Assembly (NCBI GenBank): GCA_035307785.1
Contig: DATGHS010000042.1
Span: 1 to 35,109 of the forward strand
Direction: 5' to 3'
DNA from: DATGHS01 sp035307785
Lineage (GTDB): Bacteria; Planctomycetota; Planctomycetia; Gemmatales; Gemmataceae
Length of the DNA stretch: 35,109 bases
The position numbers were made by a program, and so were the translations under genes. Under the pieces are notes generated by a model. It was not told where the DNA came from and made no database searches. It saw nothing but the letters and a program-made list of their open reading frames with translations. How positions within the stretch are numbered: the first letter of the stretch is position 1; each line of letters opens with the position of its first letter. Below are positions 16,160-23,333 of the stretch, piece by piece.

Positions 16160-18706
16160 TCAATTGTGCCGTGGCATTTCCTCAGCGCCGGCGCCTTCGG
16201 TCAAGCGCCAATACCTGTCCGTCGCGAGGCCGTCCCATTGCTGCTTGTCGCCGCCTGGCCAGGTCACGCGGATGCGCTTCACGTTTTCGTTTGGCCCCAG
16301 GCCAAACAAATGGCGGCGATCGCTGGAAGAGGCATAGCTGCCGCCGCTGTGGCTGAAGCTCGTTTGCGTCCGTTTGTCGGTTTCCACCACAACCTTGGCG
16401 CCGACCACGTCGCGCCGGTTCTTGCCGACCAGTTCGAAGCCAATCCAGTGATTTTGAGTGGCCGGCTGGCTAATCAGAATCACGACCGGCTCGTTCAGCT
16501 GGCTAATCACAAGGGCCGTTCGCCCATCGTTGTTGATGTCCACGATCGCCACGCCGCGGGCATTATGTTCGGTCTGAAAATAAATGCCCGCTTGCGGTGA
16601 AATGTCTTCGAATGTGCCATCGCCGCGATTGCGGAGCAGGAGCGGCCGCTGTCGCCGGGTAGCGGGTGGCGCCGGATGTTTCAGTACGTGGCCATTGGCG
16701 ATGAATAAATCCAGCCTGCCGTCGTGGTCGTAGTCAAGAAACGTAGCGCCCCAGCCGACGAAGTTCGAGCCGTTGGCTGCCAAGCCTGCGTGATGACTGG
16801 TGAAGCCGAAGTTCAGCGCACCGGCCTTGGTTCGATTTTGATAAAGCCCGTTGAACTCGTGCTCATAGTTCGTCACCAGCAGCGATGGCCGACCGCTATT
16901 ATCATAATCGCCAATAGCGATTCCTTTGCTGCCGTTCATTGACCCATTGTAATCGAGCGCCACCCCGGCTTGCATGCCAATTTCGACAAAGCGAAATCTG
17001 CCCGGTGTGCACTGGTTGCGATAGAGCAAATTCCCCGTAGTGTCGTTGGCGACGAAAATGTCGGGCTTGCCGTCGTCGTCCAGGTCGGCAATCACAACTC
17101 CTAAACCCTTGTTTGGCTGAATGCCCGCTTCCTCGGTCACGTCGGTGAAAGTACCGTCGCGGTTGTTGCGAAATATCTTGTGCGGCAATGGCCGGAATTG
17201 CTTCGGCGGACAGATATCTGGCTGGTTGAAGATGTTCATACACTTCGGGTGATTGTTGAAAGACCAATCCAGGTACTGGCACAAATAAAGATCGGGGTAG
17301 CCGTCGCCATCGAGGTCGGCAAACGCGGCACTCGTTGTCCACAGGCCATTGGGCAGGCCGGCCGTGGCGGTCACATCGACAAAGCGCCGGCCGCCTTTGC
17401 CGTCGCTTTCGTTATGGTAAAGGGCCAGGCGACCCCAGCCGGTGATGAGCAGATCGGGCCAGCCATCGCAATCGTAATCCACCACGGCGACGCCATGTGT
17501 GTAAAACGTGGGGCCGTCGAGGCCGACTTCCTTGGTCACGTCCTTGAACTTGCCATTGCCAAGATTCTTGTAGAGCTTGCAGGGATGGCCGCGAATCTCC
17601 TGTTTGTTCGGACCACCGAAATAGCCGCCACCGGGAATGAACAGATCGAGCAAGCCGTCGCCATCATAATCCAGCACGGCCACGCCGCCGCCGAGCGATT
17701 CCAACACCGTGCATTGATCGGCCTCTTCGCCATTGCGATACATGAAATCAATGCCCGATTGTGCGGTCACATCGCGGAAGATGCCCGCGGCTGCCGGATC
17801 GGCCACGGGCGGCTTACCGGGATCTTCGGCCCACGCCGCACCGGCGCCGACCCCACGGCGCAGTCCGGCGCCGGCGCCCAGTGTCAATACGCCCATTGCA
17901 ATCAAGAAGTACAGGCCGCTTTTCACTTTGGTCAAGAACATGGTTTTCAATGCTCCCCGAGCCAGTGGAACCACCGATGCGGAAACGATCTCCGCAGTCC
18001 GTGAGCCGGCCGCGAAAAGGCAAGCCGTGTGTGCCGTGGACTTCACCAGTGCGGCGGAAGCGGCGCTGCTGCTGAGTGCGGCACCCGCGAGAACAACACC
18101 GAGCGTGACGCCGCGCAGCCGAAGCCGCTTTTGCAATCGACTTTTCGCCGTCGCCAGGCGGCTCGATAGCGTGCCTTCTTTAATGCCGAGCTGCCGCGCC
18201 GCTTCGGCACGCCCCTGGTTTTCCAAACAACAAAGGATAAAAGCCGTGCGATATTTTTCTGGGAGACGCTCGATTTCCGCATCGAGAATGGCCTGGACGT
18301 CGCGCCATGTCGGCTCAACCGCGGTGGGATTTATCGCTGCTTCGGACAAGCCGCTCCGCATGCTCTTCCTGGCAGCATCGCGTTTCGCTTTCAAGGCCAT
18401 GCGATACGCCACTCCATGAAGCCAGCTGGTCAACGCCTCCGGCTTGCGGATCGAACGTGCTTTGCACGCGAGCACCAGGAACGTGGCTTGAAAGGCATCT
18501 TCGGCATCCTGCGCGTGCTGCAATACATGCCGGCAAACACCCATGACCAACCGGCTATGCCTCTCGACGAGAGCGGCAAACGCATCCTCATTACGGTCGT
18601 GAGCGAAGAATTGCAGAAGCTGCTGGTCGCTTAGCTCCTGAGACTGGCGCTCGGCAAAGAGCCGGTTCAATTGTCCCAGGACCGGCCCGATCTGTGCGTT
18701 TGCCAT
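16160..18706 (-). CDS. ECF sigma factor fused to membrane segments, FG-GAP propeller and ASPIC/UnbV domain
   Basis: An 848-residue multidomain protein. Residues 28-110 are sigma region 2 (LLQFFAHDRNEDAFAALVERH, then DAEDAFQATFLVLA and WLHGVAYRMAL). Residues 133-195 are region 4 (LPEKYRTAFILCCLE, EAARQLGIKEGTLSSRLATAKSRL). Hydrophobic segments at about 199-222 and 263-285 could cross the membrane. From about 310 there are seven calcium-binding-like DxDxDG repeats (LDYDGDG, VDYDCDG, ADLDGDG, ADLDDDG and others) forming an FG-GAP propeller, then an ASPIC/UnbV domain to the C-terminus. A tethered sigma factor with an outside sensor is the natural reading. ATG 18706 is chosen over the GTG at 18715 on ribosome-site spacing. 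No separate anti-sigma gene is adjacent. The giant gene follows 227 bases downstream. Confidence 0.88.
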   Translation of the reverse strand: MANAQIGPVLGQLNRLFAERQSQELSDQQLLQFFAHDRNEDAFAALVERHSRLVMGVCRHVLQHAQDAEDAFQATFLVLACKARSIRKPEALTSWLHGVAYRMALKAKRDAARKSMRSGLSEAAINPTAVEPTWRDVQAILDAEIERLPEKYRTAFILCCLENQGRAEAARQLGIKEGTLSSRLATAKSRLQKRLRLRGVTLGVVLAGAALSSSAASAALVKSTAHTACLFAAGSRTAEIVSASVVPLARGALKTMFLTKVKSGLYFLIAMGVLTLGAGAGLRRGVGAGAAWAEDPGKPPVADPAAAGIFRDVTAQSGIDFMYRNGEEADQCTVLESLGGGVAVLDYDGDGLLDLFIPGGGYFGGPNKQEIRGHPCKLYKNLGNGKFKDVTKEVGLDGPTFYTHGVAVVDYDCDGWPDLLITGWGRLALYHNESDGKGGRRFVDVTATAGLPNGLWTTSAAFADLDGDGYPDLYLCQYLDWSFNNHPKCMNIFNQPDICPPKQFRPLPHKIFRNNRDGTFTDVTEEAGIQPNKGLGVVIADLDDDGKPDIFVANDTTGNLLYRNQCTPGRFRFVEIGMQAGVALDYNGSMNGSKGIAIGDYDNSGRPSLLVTNYEHEFNGLYQNRTKAGALNFGFTSHHAGLAANGSNFVGWGATFLDYDHDGRLDLFIANGHVLKHPAPPATRRQRPLLLRNRGDGTFEDISPQAGIYFQTEHNARGVAIVDINNDGRTALVISQLNEPVVILISQPATQNHWIGFELVGKNRRDVVGAKVVVETDKRTQTSFSHSGGSYASSSDRRHLFGLGPNENVKRIRVTWPGGDKQQWDGLATDRYWRLTEGAGAEEMPRHN

Positions 18707-19249
18707 GTGGTGCACGCTCCGGGAATCTCAGCGTCATCCTATAGTTCCCTCGGCGAGGCAATTCGTCGCTTTTTTCACTGCCGGAAGCCAAGGAATGCAT
18801 TTTTCAACTGCGAATTAGCTGAGAAACGGCAATGGAAGTTGATGCCGGATATGAGGCAGTACGCTTTTCGAGGCGATTTTGATTGCCGCCACCTGAAGAA
18901 GTAAAAGACGCCCTCCTTTTTCTTGGCTTACTGCCGAATTGGCAGATCGACGCAGGCGTTTTCATTTCAAATTTCAAAAAAGAGACACACCCGCCCTGAA
19001 ATGAAACGCTTTTTCATGAAATCAAACGCATTTTTGAATGATTTTGCCGATTCGGATCGTACACTGTGGCGTGCGCCTATCGGGCATGGCCTGTTTGTTC
19101 TACCGACCTTGATGTTTTCCTCTGCGGCCAGCGGCGGTCCGCATCGTCAGCTCTTGCCCAGGCCGTCTGATTGTGGTACATTTTTTATACCCAGTCGAAT
19201 GGGGTTCGGCGTCCTGACTGCGCCGGCCTGATACTATCGCAAGTCTTGA
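18707..19249. other. Gene-free, partly AT-rich stretch upstream of the ECF fusion
   Basis: I see no supportable gene in these 543 bases. The notable part is AT-rich sequence around 18955-19040: GCGTTTTCATTTCA (18955-18968) is nearly complementary to TGAAATGAAACGC (18997-19009), and GAAATGAAACGC-TTTTTCAT is repeated almost immediately as GAAATCAAACGC-ATTTTTGAAT (18998-19017 and 19018-19039). It may hold the ECF fusion promoter, but no clear -35/-10 was recognised. Confidence 0.4.
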
Positions 19250-19480
19250 ATGCTTGTGTGGTTGCTATCTCAACACCACTCCATGCCTGACCAAACTTTC
19301 CGAGACACCCCCACAGACAAAGTTCCGACGTGTCCACGTTGCGGCGTAACTCTGGAACCGCGGGGCCGCGTTGTTGATGTCGGTGGGTACAAGAAATGGG
19401 TGGAACCCTGGCATTGTCCGGTTCACGGACGGGTCGATTATCAAGGGAAAGAGGGGGAGACGTCGGGTTCCGGGAAGTAA
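19250..19480 (+). CDS. Small zinc-ribbon-like hypothetical protein
   Basis: A 76-residue ORF (65 residues if the ATG at 19283 is used) with TCPRCG near the middle and WHCPVHG 27 residues later, a CxxC...CxxH pattern able to bind one zinc ion. The segment between, EPRGRVVDVGGYKKWVEPW, looks like real protein rather than random translation. Neither start has a clear ribosome binding site. It stands alone, followed by a palindromic repeat. I do not recognise a family. It could bind nucleic acid or protein, but function is unknown and the gene call is moderate. Confidence 0.5.
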   Translation: MLVWLLSQHHSMPDQTFRDTPTDKVPTCPRCGVTLEPRGRVVDVGGYKKWVEPWHCPVHGRVDYQGKEGETSGSGK

Positions 19481-19598
19481 AAGCCTGCGCCAACTCGACA
19501 TTGCCAACGGAGTCGAGTGCTCGCATCTCTTCGCAAGCCACGAAATTCGCTATACCAAATTCGCTGGCTAATAAAGGGTTTCAAAATCGCCTCTACCC

Positions 19599-19652
19599 GT
19601 AGCCGCAGGCTTTGGCCTGCGGCCGTTCCCGCAGGCTAAAGCCTGCGGCTAC
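19599..19652. repeat. Double-hairpin palindromic repeat (GCCGCAGGC type)
   Basis: GTAGCCGCAGGC (19599-19610) is the exact reverse complement of GCCTGCGGCTAC (19641-19652). Inside, two local hairpins can form, GCCGCAGGC...GCCTGCGGC at 19602-19623 and CCGCAGGCTAAAGCCTGCGG at 19629-19648, so the element can fold as one long stem or as two. It is followed by short ACGGTCT repeats. This looks like a dispersed intergenic repeat, not a gene-specific site. Confidence 0.75.
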
Positions 19653-19747
19653 GGTCTACGGTCTAAGGTCGACGGTCTTGAAACGCTTCTGATCTGCCAG
19701 CTCTTACCTTGGCGCGTTCCTACTCTCACCTATCCGGGAGCGTTAAC

Positions 19748-21211
19748 ATGAAGTCGTTCGTCTCCATCGTTGTCATCGCTATCTGTGCGAACATTTGCTT
19801 CACGGCCGACCTGCCGCGCAGCAGTCCGGAGGCGCAGGGCGTGGACTCCGCTGCGCTGCTCAACTTCATCGAAGAAGCCGACAAAATCGAGACGATGAAC
19901 AGCTTCATGCTGGTGCGGCACGGCCAAGTGGTGGCAGAAGGCTGGTGGGCGCCGTACGGGCCGCAGTCGCCGCACTCGCTGTATTCGCTCAGCAAAAGCT
20001 TCACCTCGACGGCGGTCGGCCTCGTCATTGCCGAAGGAAAGCTGAGCCTCGACGACGAGGTGCTGAAGTTCTTTCCCGACGAGGCGCCGGCAGAACCCAG
20101 CAATAATCTAAAGGCGATGCGGGTGCGCGACTTGCTCCGCATGAATACCGGCCAGCAGACCGAGCCGCCCCGGCAGGCGAATCAGACATGGGTGAAAGCA
20201 TTTCTGGCCCACCCGGTGCCGTTCAAGCCCGGCACGCATTTCCTCTACAACACGTCGGCCACTTACATGCTTTCGGCCATTGTGCAAAAGGTCAGCGGAC
20301 AGACGGTGCTTGACTACCTGAAGCCCCGGCTCTTCGAACCGCTGGGGATCGAGCATCCGACGTGGGAGATGAGTCCGCAAGGCATCTCGGCCGGCGGTTA
20401 CGGGCTCAGCATTCGCACCGAAGACATCGCCCGCTTCGGCCAGCTCTACTTGCAGAAAGGCAAGTGGAACGGCAAGCAGCTGGTGCCGGAAGCGTGGATC
20501 GAAGCCGCCACCGCCCGGCAGACCTCCAACGGCAGCAACCCCAAGAGCGACTGGGACCAGGGCTACGGCTATCAATTCTGGCGCTGCCGGCACGGCGCTT
20601 ACCGCGGCGACGGCGCCTTCGGCCAGTATTGCATCGTCTGGCCGGAACAAGACATGGTCATCGCCATCACGAGCGGCGTGAAGGACATGCAAGCCGTGCT
20701 AAACCTGATTTGGGACAAGCTCACACCGGCGCTAAGTGTGACTTCGCTCACACCGAATGAAGGCATGCAGAAGAAACTCGAACAGAAGCTGAAGAGCTTG
20801 ACCGTGCGCCCGGCCGCCGGCTCCGCCATGGCGGCGAAGGTGTTCGACAAGAAATTCGAGTTTCCCGCCAACGAGCGCAAGCTTGAATCGATCGCGCTGG
20901 AAAGCGATGCCAAGAACGACACCGTGACGCTGGTCGCGCGCTTCAACGGCAACGAGCAGCGCATCGTTTGCGGCCACGGCGCCTGGCACAAGGGCAAGAG
21001 CGGCTGGGGGAATTTGGCTGCGCAGCCAATGGCCGCGAGCGGCGCGTGGGGCGAAGACGACACGTTTACCGCCAAGCTCTGTTTCTACGAGACGCCGTTT
21101 CTCATTACCATCCGCGCCAAGTTTTCGGGCGACGAAGTAAAGCTGACTTCAGAGTCCAATGTTGGCTTCGGCCCAACCAAGCAGGCCCCGCTGGTGGGCA
21201 AGGCGAAGTAA
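19748..21211 (+). CDS. Secreted serine hydrolase, beta-lactamase class C fold
   Basis: A 487-residue exported protein: signal peptide to about residue 19 (ICFTA), then a beta-lactamase/esterase domain with SxxK at Ser80-Lys83 (YSLSKSFTS), a YNT motif at 167-169 in place of YxN and a late HGAYRGDGAFGQ segment in the position of the KTG/HxG box. The last 120 residues form an extra beta-rich domain. The family hydrolyses esters or peptides, and membership does not imply antibiotic resistance. ATG 19748 follows GGGAG by seven bases, which decides against the GTG or TTG extension to 19709. It lies alone between a palindromic repeat and the convergent retropepsin pair. Confidence 0.87.
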   Translation: MKSFVSIVVIAICANICFTADLPRSSPEAQGVDSAALLNFIEEADKIETMNSFMLVRHGQVVAEGWWAPYGPQSPHSLYSLSKSFTSTAVGLVIAEGKLSLDDEVLKFFPDEAPAEPSNNLKAMRVRDLLRMNTGQQTEPPRQANQTWVKAFLAHPVPFKPGTHFLYNTSATYMLSAIVQKVSGQTVLDYLKPRLFEPLGIEHPTWEMSPQGISAGGYGLSIRTEDIARFGQLYLQKGKWNGKQLVPEAWIEAATARQTSNGSNPKSDWDQGYGYQFWRCRHGAYRGDGAFGQYCIVWPEQDMVIAITSGVKDMQAVLNLIWDKLTPALSVTSLTPNEGMQKKLEQKLKSLTVRPAAGSAMAAKVFDKKFEFPANERKLESIALESDAKNDTVTLVARFNGNEQRIVCGHGAWHKGKSGWGNLAAQPMAASGAWGEDDTFTAKLCFYETPFLITIRAKFSGDEVKLTSESNVGFGPTKQAPLVGKAK

Positions 21212-21249
21212 ACAGGAAAGGCGAGGTGCCGGCGAAGCAAGCTATTGGC

Positions 21250-21663
21250 CTAAACCGTCGGCAGGAGATCAAGGCCAACGCACGCAGGATCCGCAAAATT
21301 CCCATAATGGAATCGGTTTAGGAATCGAAATGCCGCGATGCCGTCAAAACCTCGCGGAATTTGCATGACGCCGACCACCGGAACCGGCTCGTCGAAATTG
21401 ATCCGCGGAATCCGGACTCGTACGAGGAATAACGGGAACGAACCCGTATAGGCGCCGGTTAGTTGAACTTGGGTGATCGGAATGCCGCCGCATTGCAAAC
21501 AATCGCTCAGTTGAAGCACGATTTGAAACACGGAGCGCTGTGTACCTGCACCAGTGTCCGCGATCAAAGTCCGAAATAGGTCTGGTCCCCCACTTGGCCG
21601 GGGCAGACTCACTTGTATTGTGGGCCGGTCATTTAGAAGCGGAAATTGCACCGCCGGCGTCAT
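21250..21663 (-). CDS. Retropepsin-like aspartyl protease domain protein
   Basis: A 137-residue protein with the retroviral-type aspartic protease signature ADTGAGTQ (D36-T-G-A) and a later GFDGIAAFRFLNRFHYGNF segment resembling the flap or second half of bacterial single-domain retropepsin-like proteins. Such proteases act as dimers, each monomer giving one Asp. No signal peptide is present. The start ATG overlaps the stop of the upstream gene by four bases (ATGA), which indicates translational coupling and fixes the start. The substrate is unknown. Loss of activity cannot be excluded, but the DTG motif is intact. It is convergent with the beta-lactamase-like gene, 38 bases away. Confidence 0.72.
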   Translation of the reverse strand: MTPAVQFPLLNDRPTIQVSLPRPSGGPDLFRTLIADTGAGTQRSVFQIVLQLSDCLQCGGIPITQVQLTGAYTGSFPLFLVRVRIPRINFDEPVPVVGVMQIPRGFDGIAAFRFLNRFHYGNFADPACVGLDLLPTV

Positions 21664-21917
21664 GCCCAGCTCCAGATTTCATCCACGCGATCATAGTCCG
21701 CGCTGGCTTCAATGCAGCAACACCTGGCCGGATCCGGTTCGATCTGCCGCAGGCGATCCGCAACTTCTTTCCAGGTATCGGCCACTACAACGACTTGCCC
21801 ATTTGCGATGCCAACAATTTTTCCGGCGTAGGGCGAACCGGGATGATGCCGCGCATCCGAATTGATTTGCCGCGCAAGCTGGTCATTGATGGCGGCGATA
21901 GACCGAGACGGCGTCAT
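21660..21917 (-). CDS. Short conserved protein coupled to retropepsin-like protease
   Basis: An 85-residue protein (102 if the ATG at 21968 is used). The core SPYAGKIVGIANGQVVVVADTWKEVADRLRQIEPDP followed by DYDRVDEIW looks like the small conserved partner that I recall beside retropepsin-like genes in bacteria. I cannot name its role. The ATGA overlap with the protease start implies co-translation at matched levels, as in a complex or a substrate-enzyme pair. Three adjacent cysteines (CCC) occur near residue 68. The start at 21917 is favoured because family members usually begin close to the INDQLARQIN helix; there is no strong ribosome binding site for either start. Confidence 0.62.
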   Translation of the reverse strand: MTPSRSIAAINDQLARQINSDARHHPGSPYAGKIVGIANGQVVVVADTWKEVADRLRQIEPDPARCCCIEASADYDRVDEIWSWA

Positions 21918-22126
21918 AATTGATTCCCGCGCAAGGCACTGCAATAGTGGACCGCGACGCGAAATCATTGTACCAGACTTGCGCCGGAAGCTGTGTTCTT
22001 TAACGTAGATCCGAGATATCGGTTATGGACTTTCCCAGCATTATGCCTCTGGCAATTCCTTGCATCCCCTAATACGTTGTTTGGCAACCGCACTCTCACT
22101 ATCGTTTTCGCAGCGAGGAGACTTCC

Positions 22127-23248
22127 GTGAGCACGAAGAAAGTGAACGTGGCCATCATCGGCCTCGGGTTTGGCGCGGAATTTATTCCCATTTATCTGCG
22201 CCACCCGCATGCGAACATGTATGCGATCTGTCAGCGCAATCCGGAAAAGCTCAAAAAGATCGGCGATCATTTTCAAATTGAGCATCGCTTCACGAAGTAT
22301 GAAGAGGTGCTGAAGGATCCGAACGTTGATTTCGTGCACATCAATTCGCCAATCCCCGATCATGCTCCCATGTCCATTGCTGCGCTCAAGCACGGCAAGC
22401 ACGTAATGTGCACCGTGCCAATGGCCACCACGGTTGAAGAATGTCAGCAGATTTGCGAGCTAGTCAAAAAGACCGGGCTCAAGTACATGATGGCCGAGAC
22501 CGTGGTTTACAGCCGCGAGTTCCTGTTCATCAAGGACTTGTACCAGAAGGGCGAACTGGGCAAGATTCAGTACATGGCCGCGTCGCACCCGCAAGATATG
22601 GATGGCTGGCCTGACTACTGGCAGCGTATGATTCCCATGCACTACGCCACGCACGTGGTCAGCCCATGCCTGGGGTTGGTGAATGGCCGGGCCGATTATG
22701 TCAGTTGCTTCGGTTCCGGAACGGTGCGCGATGACATTGCGAAGAAGTCGGGCAATAAGTTCGCCGTCGAGTCGTGCCACATCAAGATCAAAGATTCCGA
22801 CGTCTCCTGCCACATTTGGCGCTTCCTGTACGACGTGGCCCGGCAATACCGCGAAAGCTTCGACGTATACGGCACCAAGAAGAGCTTTGAGTGGACGCTC
22901 GTGGAAGGCAAGGAACATGTCTTGCACACCGCGAAGAAGCCGGAGCATGAGATTCCATCTCCGGTGAACGTGCCCGATTTCGCGCACTTGTTGCCGGAGC
23001 CGATCCGCACATTCACACAACCGGCCGCGATCCACGACGCCCAGCATTTGTCGTTCATTCAGGGCGGCGGTCACGGCGGCTCGCATCCGCACCTGGTGAA
23101 TGAATTCGTCAGCGCGCTGGTGCAGGATCGCGACCCGTGGCCCAACGCGACGCTGAGCGCGAATTGGACGTGTGTCGGCATTTTGGCGCATCAATCGGCG
23201 CTAAAGGGCGGCGATATTGTGCGGCTGCCGGCGTTCACATTGTCGTAA
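22127..23248 (+). CDS. Gfo/Idh/MocA family oxidoreductase
   Basis: A 373-residue protein with an N-terminal Rossmann fold (VAIIGLGFGAEF, residues 8-19) that binds NAD(P), then the family's catalytic helix region and a C-terminal alpha/beta domain (about 130-373). In typical members the motif after the GKHV strand is EKP, with Lys as part of the catalytic set. Here it is CTVPMA (95-100), so that Lys is missing. The fold is intact, but the reaction may differ or activity may be lost. The start is GTG 22127, with GAGGAG six bases upstream. There is no signal peptide. The family oxidises sugars and related polyols. The gene is followed by an inverted repeat. Confidence 0.88.
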   Translation: MSTKKVNVAIIGLGFGAEFIPIYLRHPHANMYAICQRNPEKLKKIGDHFQIEHRFTKYEEVLKDPNVDFVHINSPIPDHAPMSIAALKHGKHVMCTVPMATTVEECQQICELVKKTGLKYMMAETVVYSREFLFIKDLYQKGELGKIQYMAASHPQDMDGWPDYWQRMIPMHYATHVVSPCLGLVNGRADYVSCFGSGTVRDDIAKKSGNKFAVESCHIKIKDSDVSCHIWRFLYDVARQYRESFDVYGTKKSFEWTLVEGKEHVLHTAKKPEHEIPSPVNVPDFAHLLPEPIRTFTQPAAIHDAQHLSFIQGGGHGGSHPHLVNEFVSALVQDRDPWPNATLSANWTCVGILAHQSALKGGDIVRLPAFTLS

Positions 23249-23252
23249 ACTA

Positions 23253-23312
23253 ACGTGGGACAAGATTCCAATCTTATCTGCTTTGTTTGTGGACAAGATT
23301 GGAATCCCACGT
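23253..23312. repeat. Imperfect inverted repeat between genes
   Basis: ACGTGGG (23253-23259) pairs with CCCACGT (23306-23312). After a 5-base bulge, ATTCCAATCTT (about 23265-23275) pairs with AAGATTGGAAT (about 23295-23305). AAGATTCCAATCTT is also a palindrome on its own. It lies five bases after the oxidoreductase stop and 21 bases before the next gene, so it could end the upstream transcript. It resembles a dispersed intergenic repeat. Confidence 0.6.
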
Positions 23313-23333
23313 ACAAACTCCATCGTACCCAAC

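Noticed and set aside
22460..23194. A 244-codon minus-strand open frame over the oxidoreductase
   Set aside because: It is antisense to the Gfo/Idh/MocA gene and lacks any family motif.
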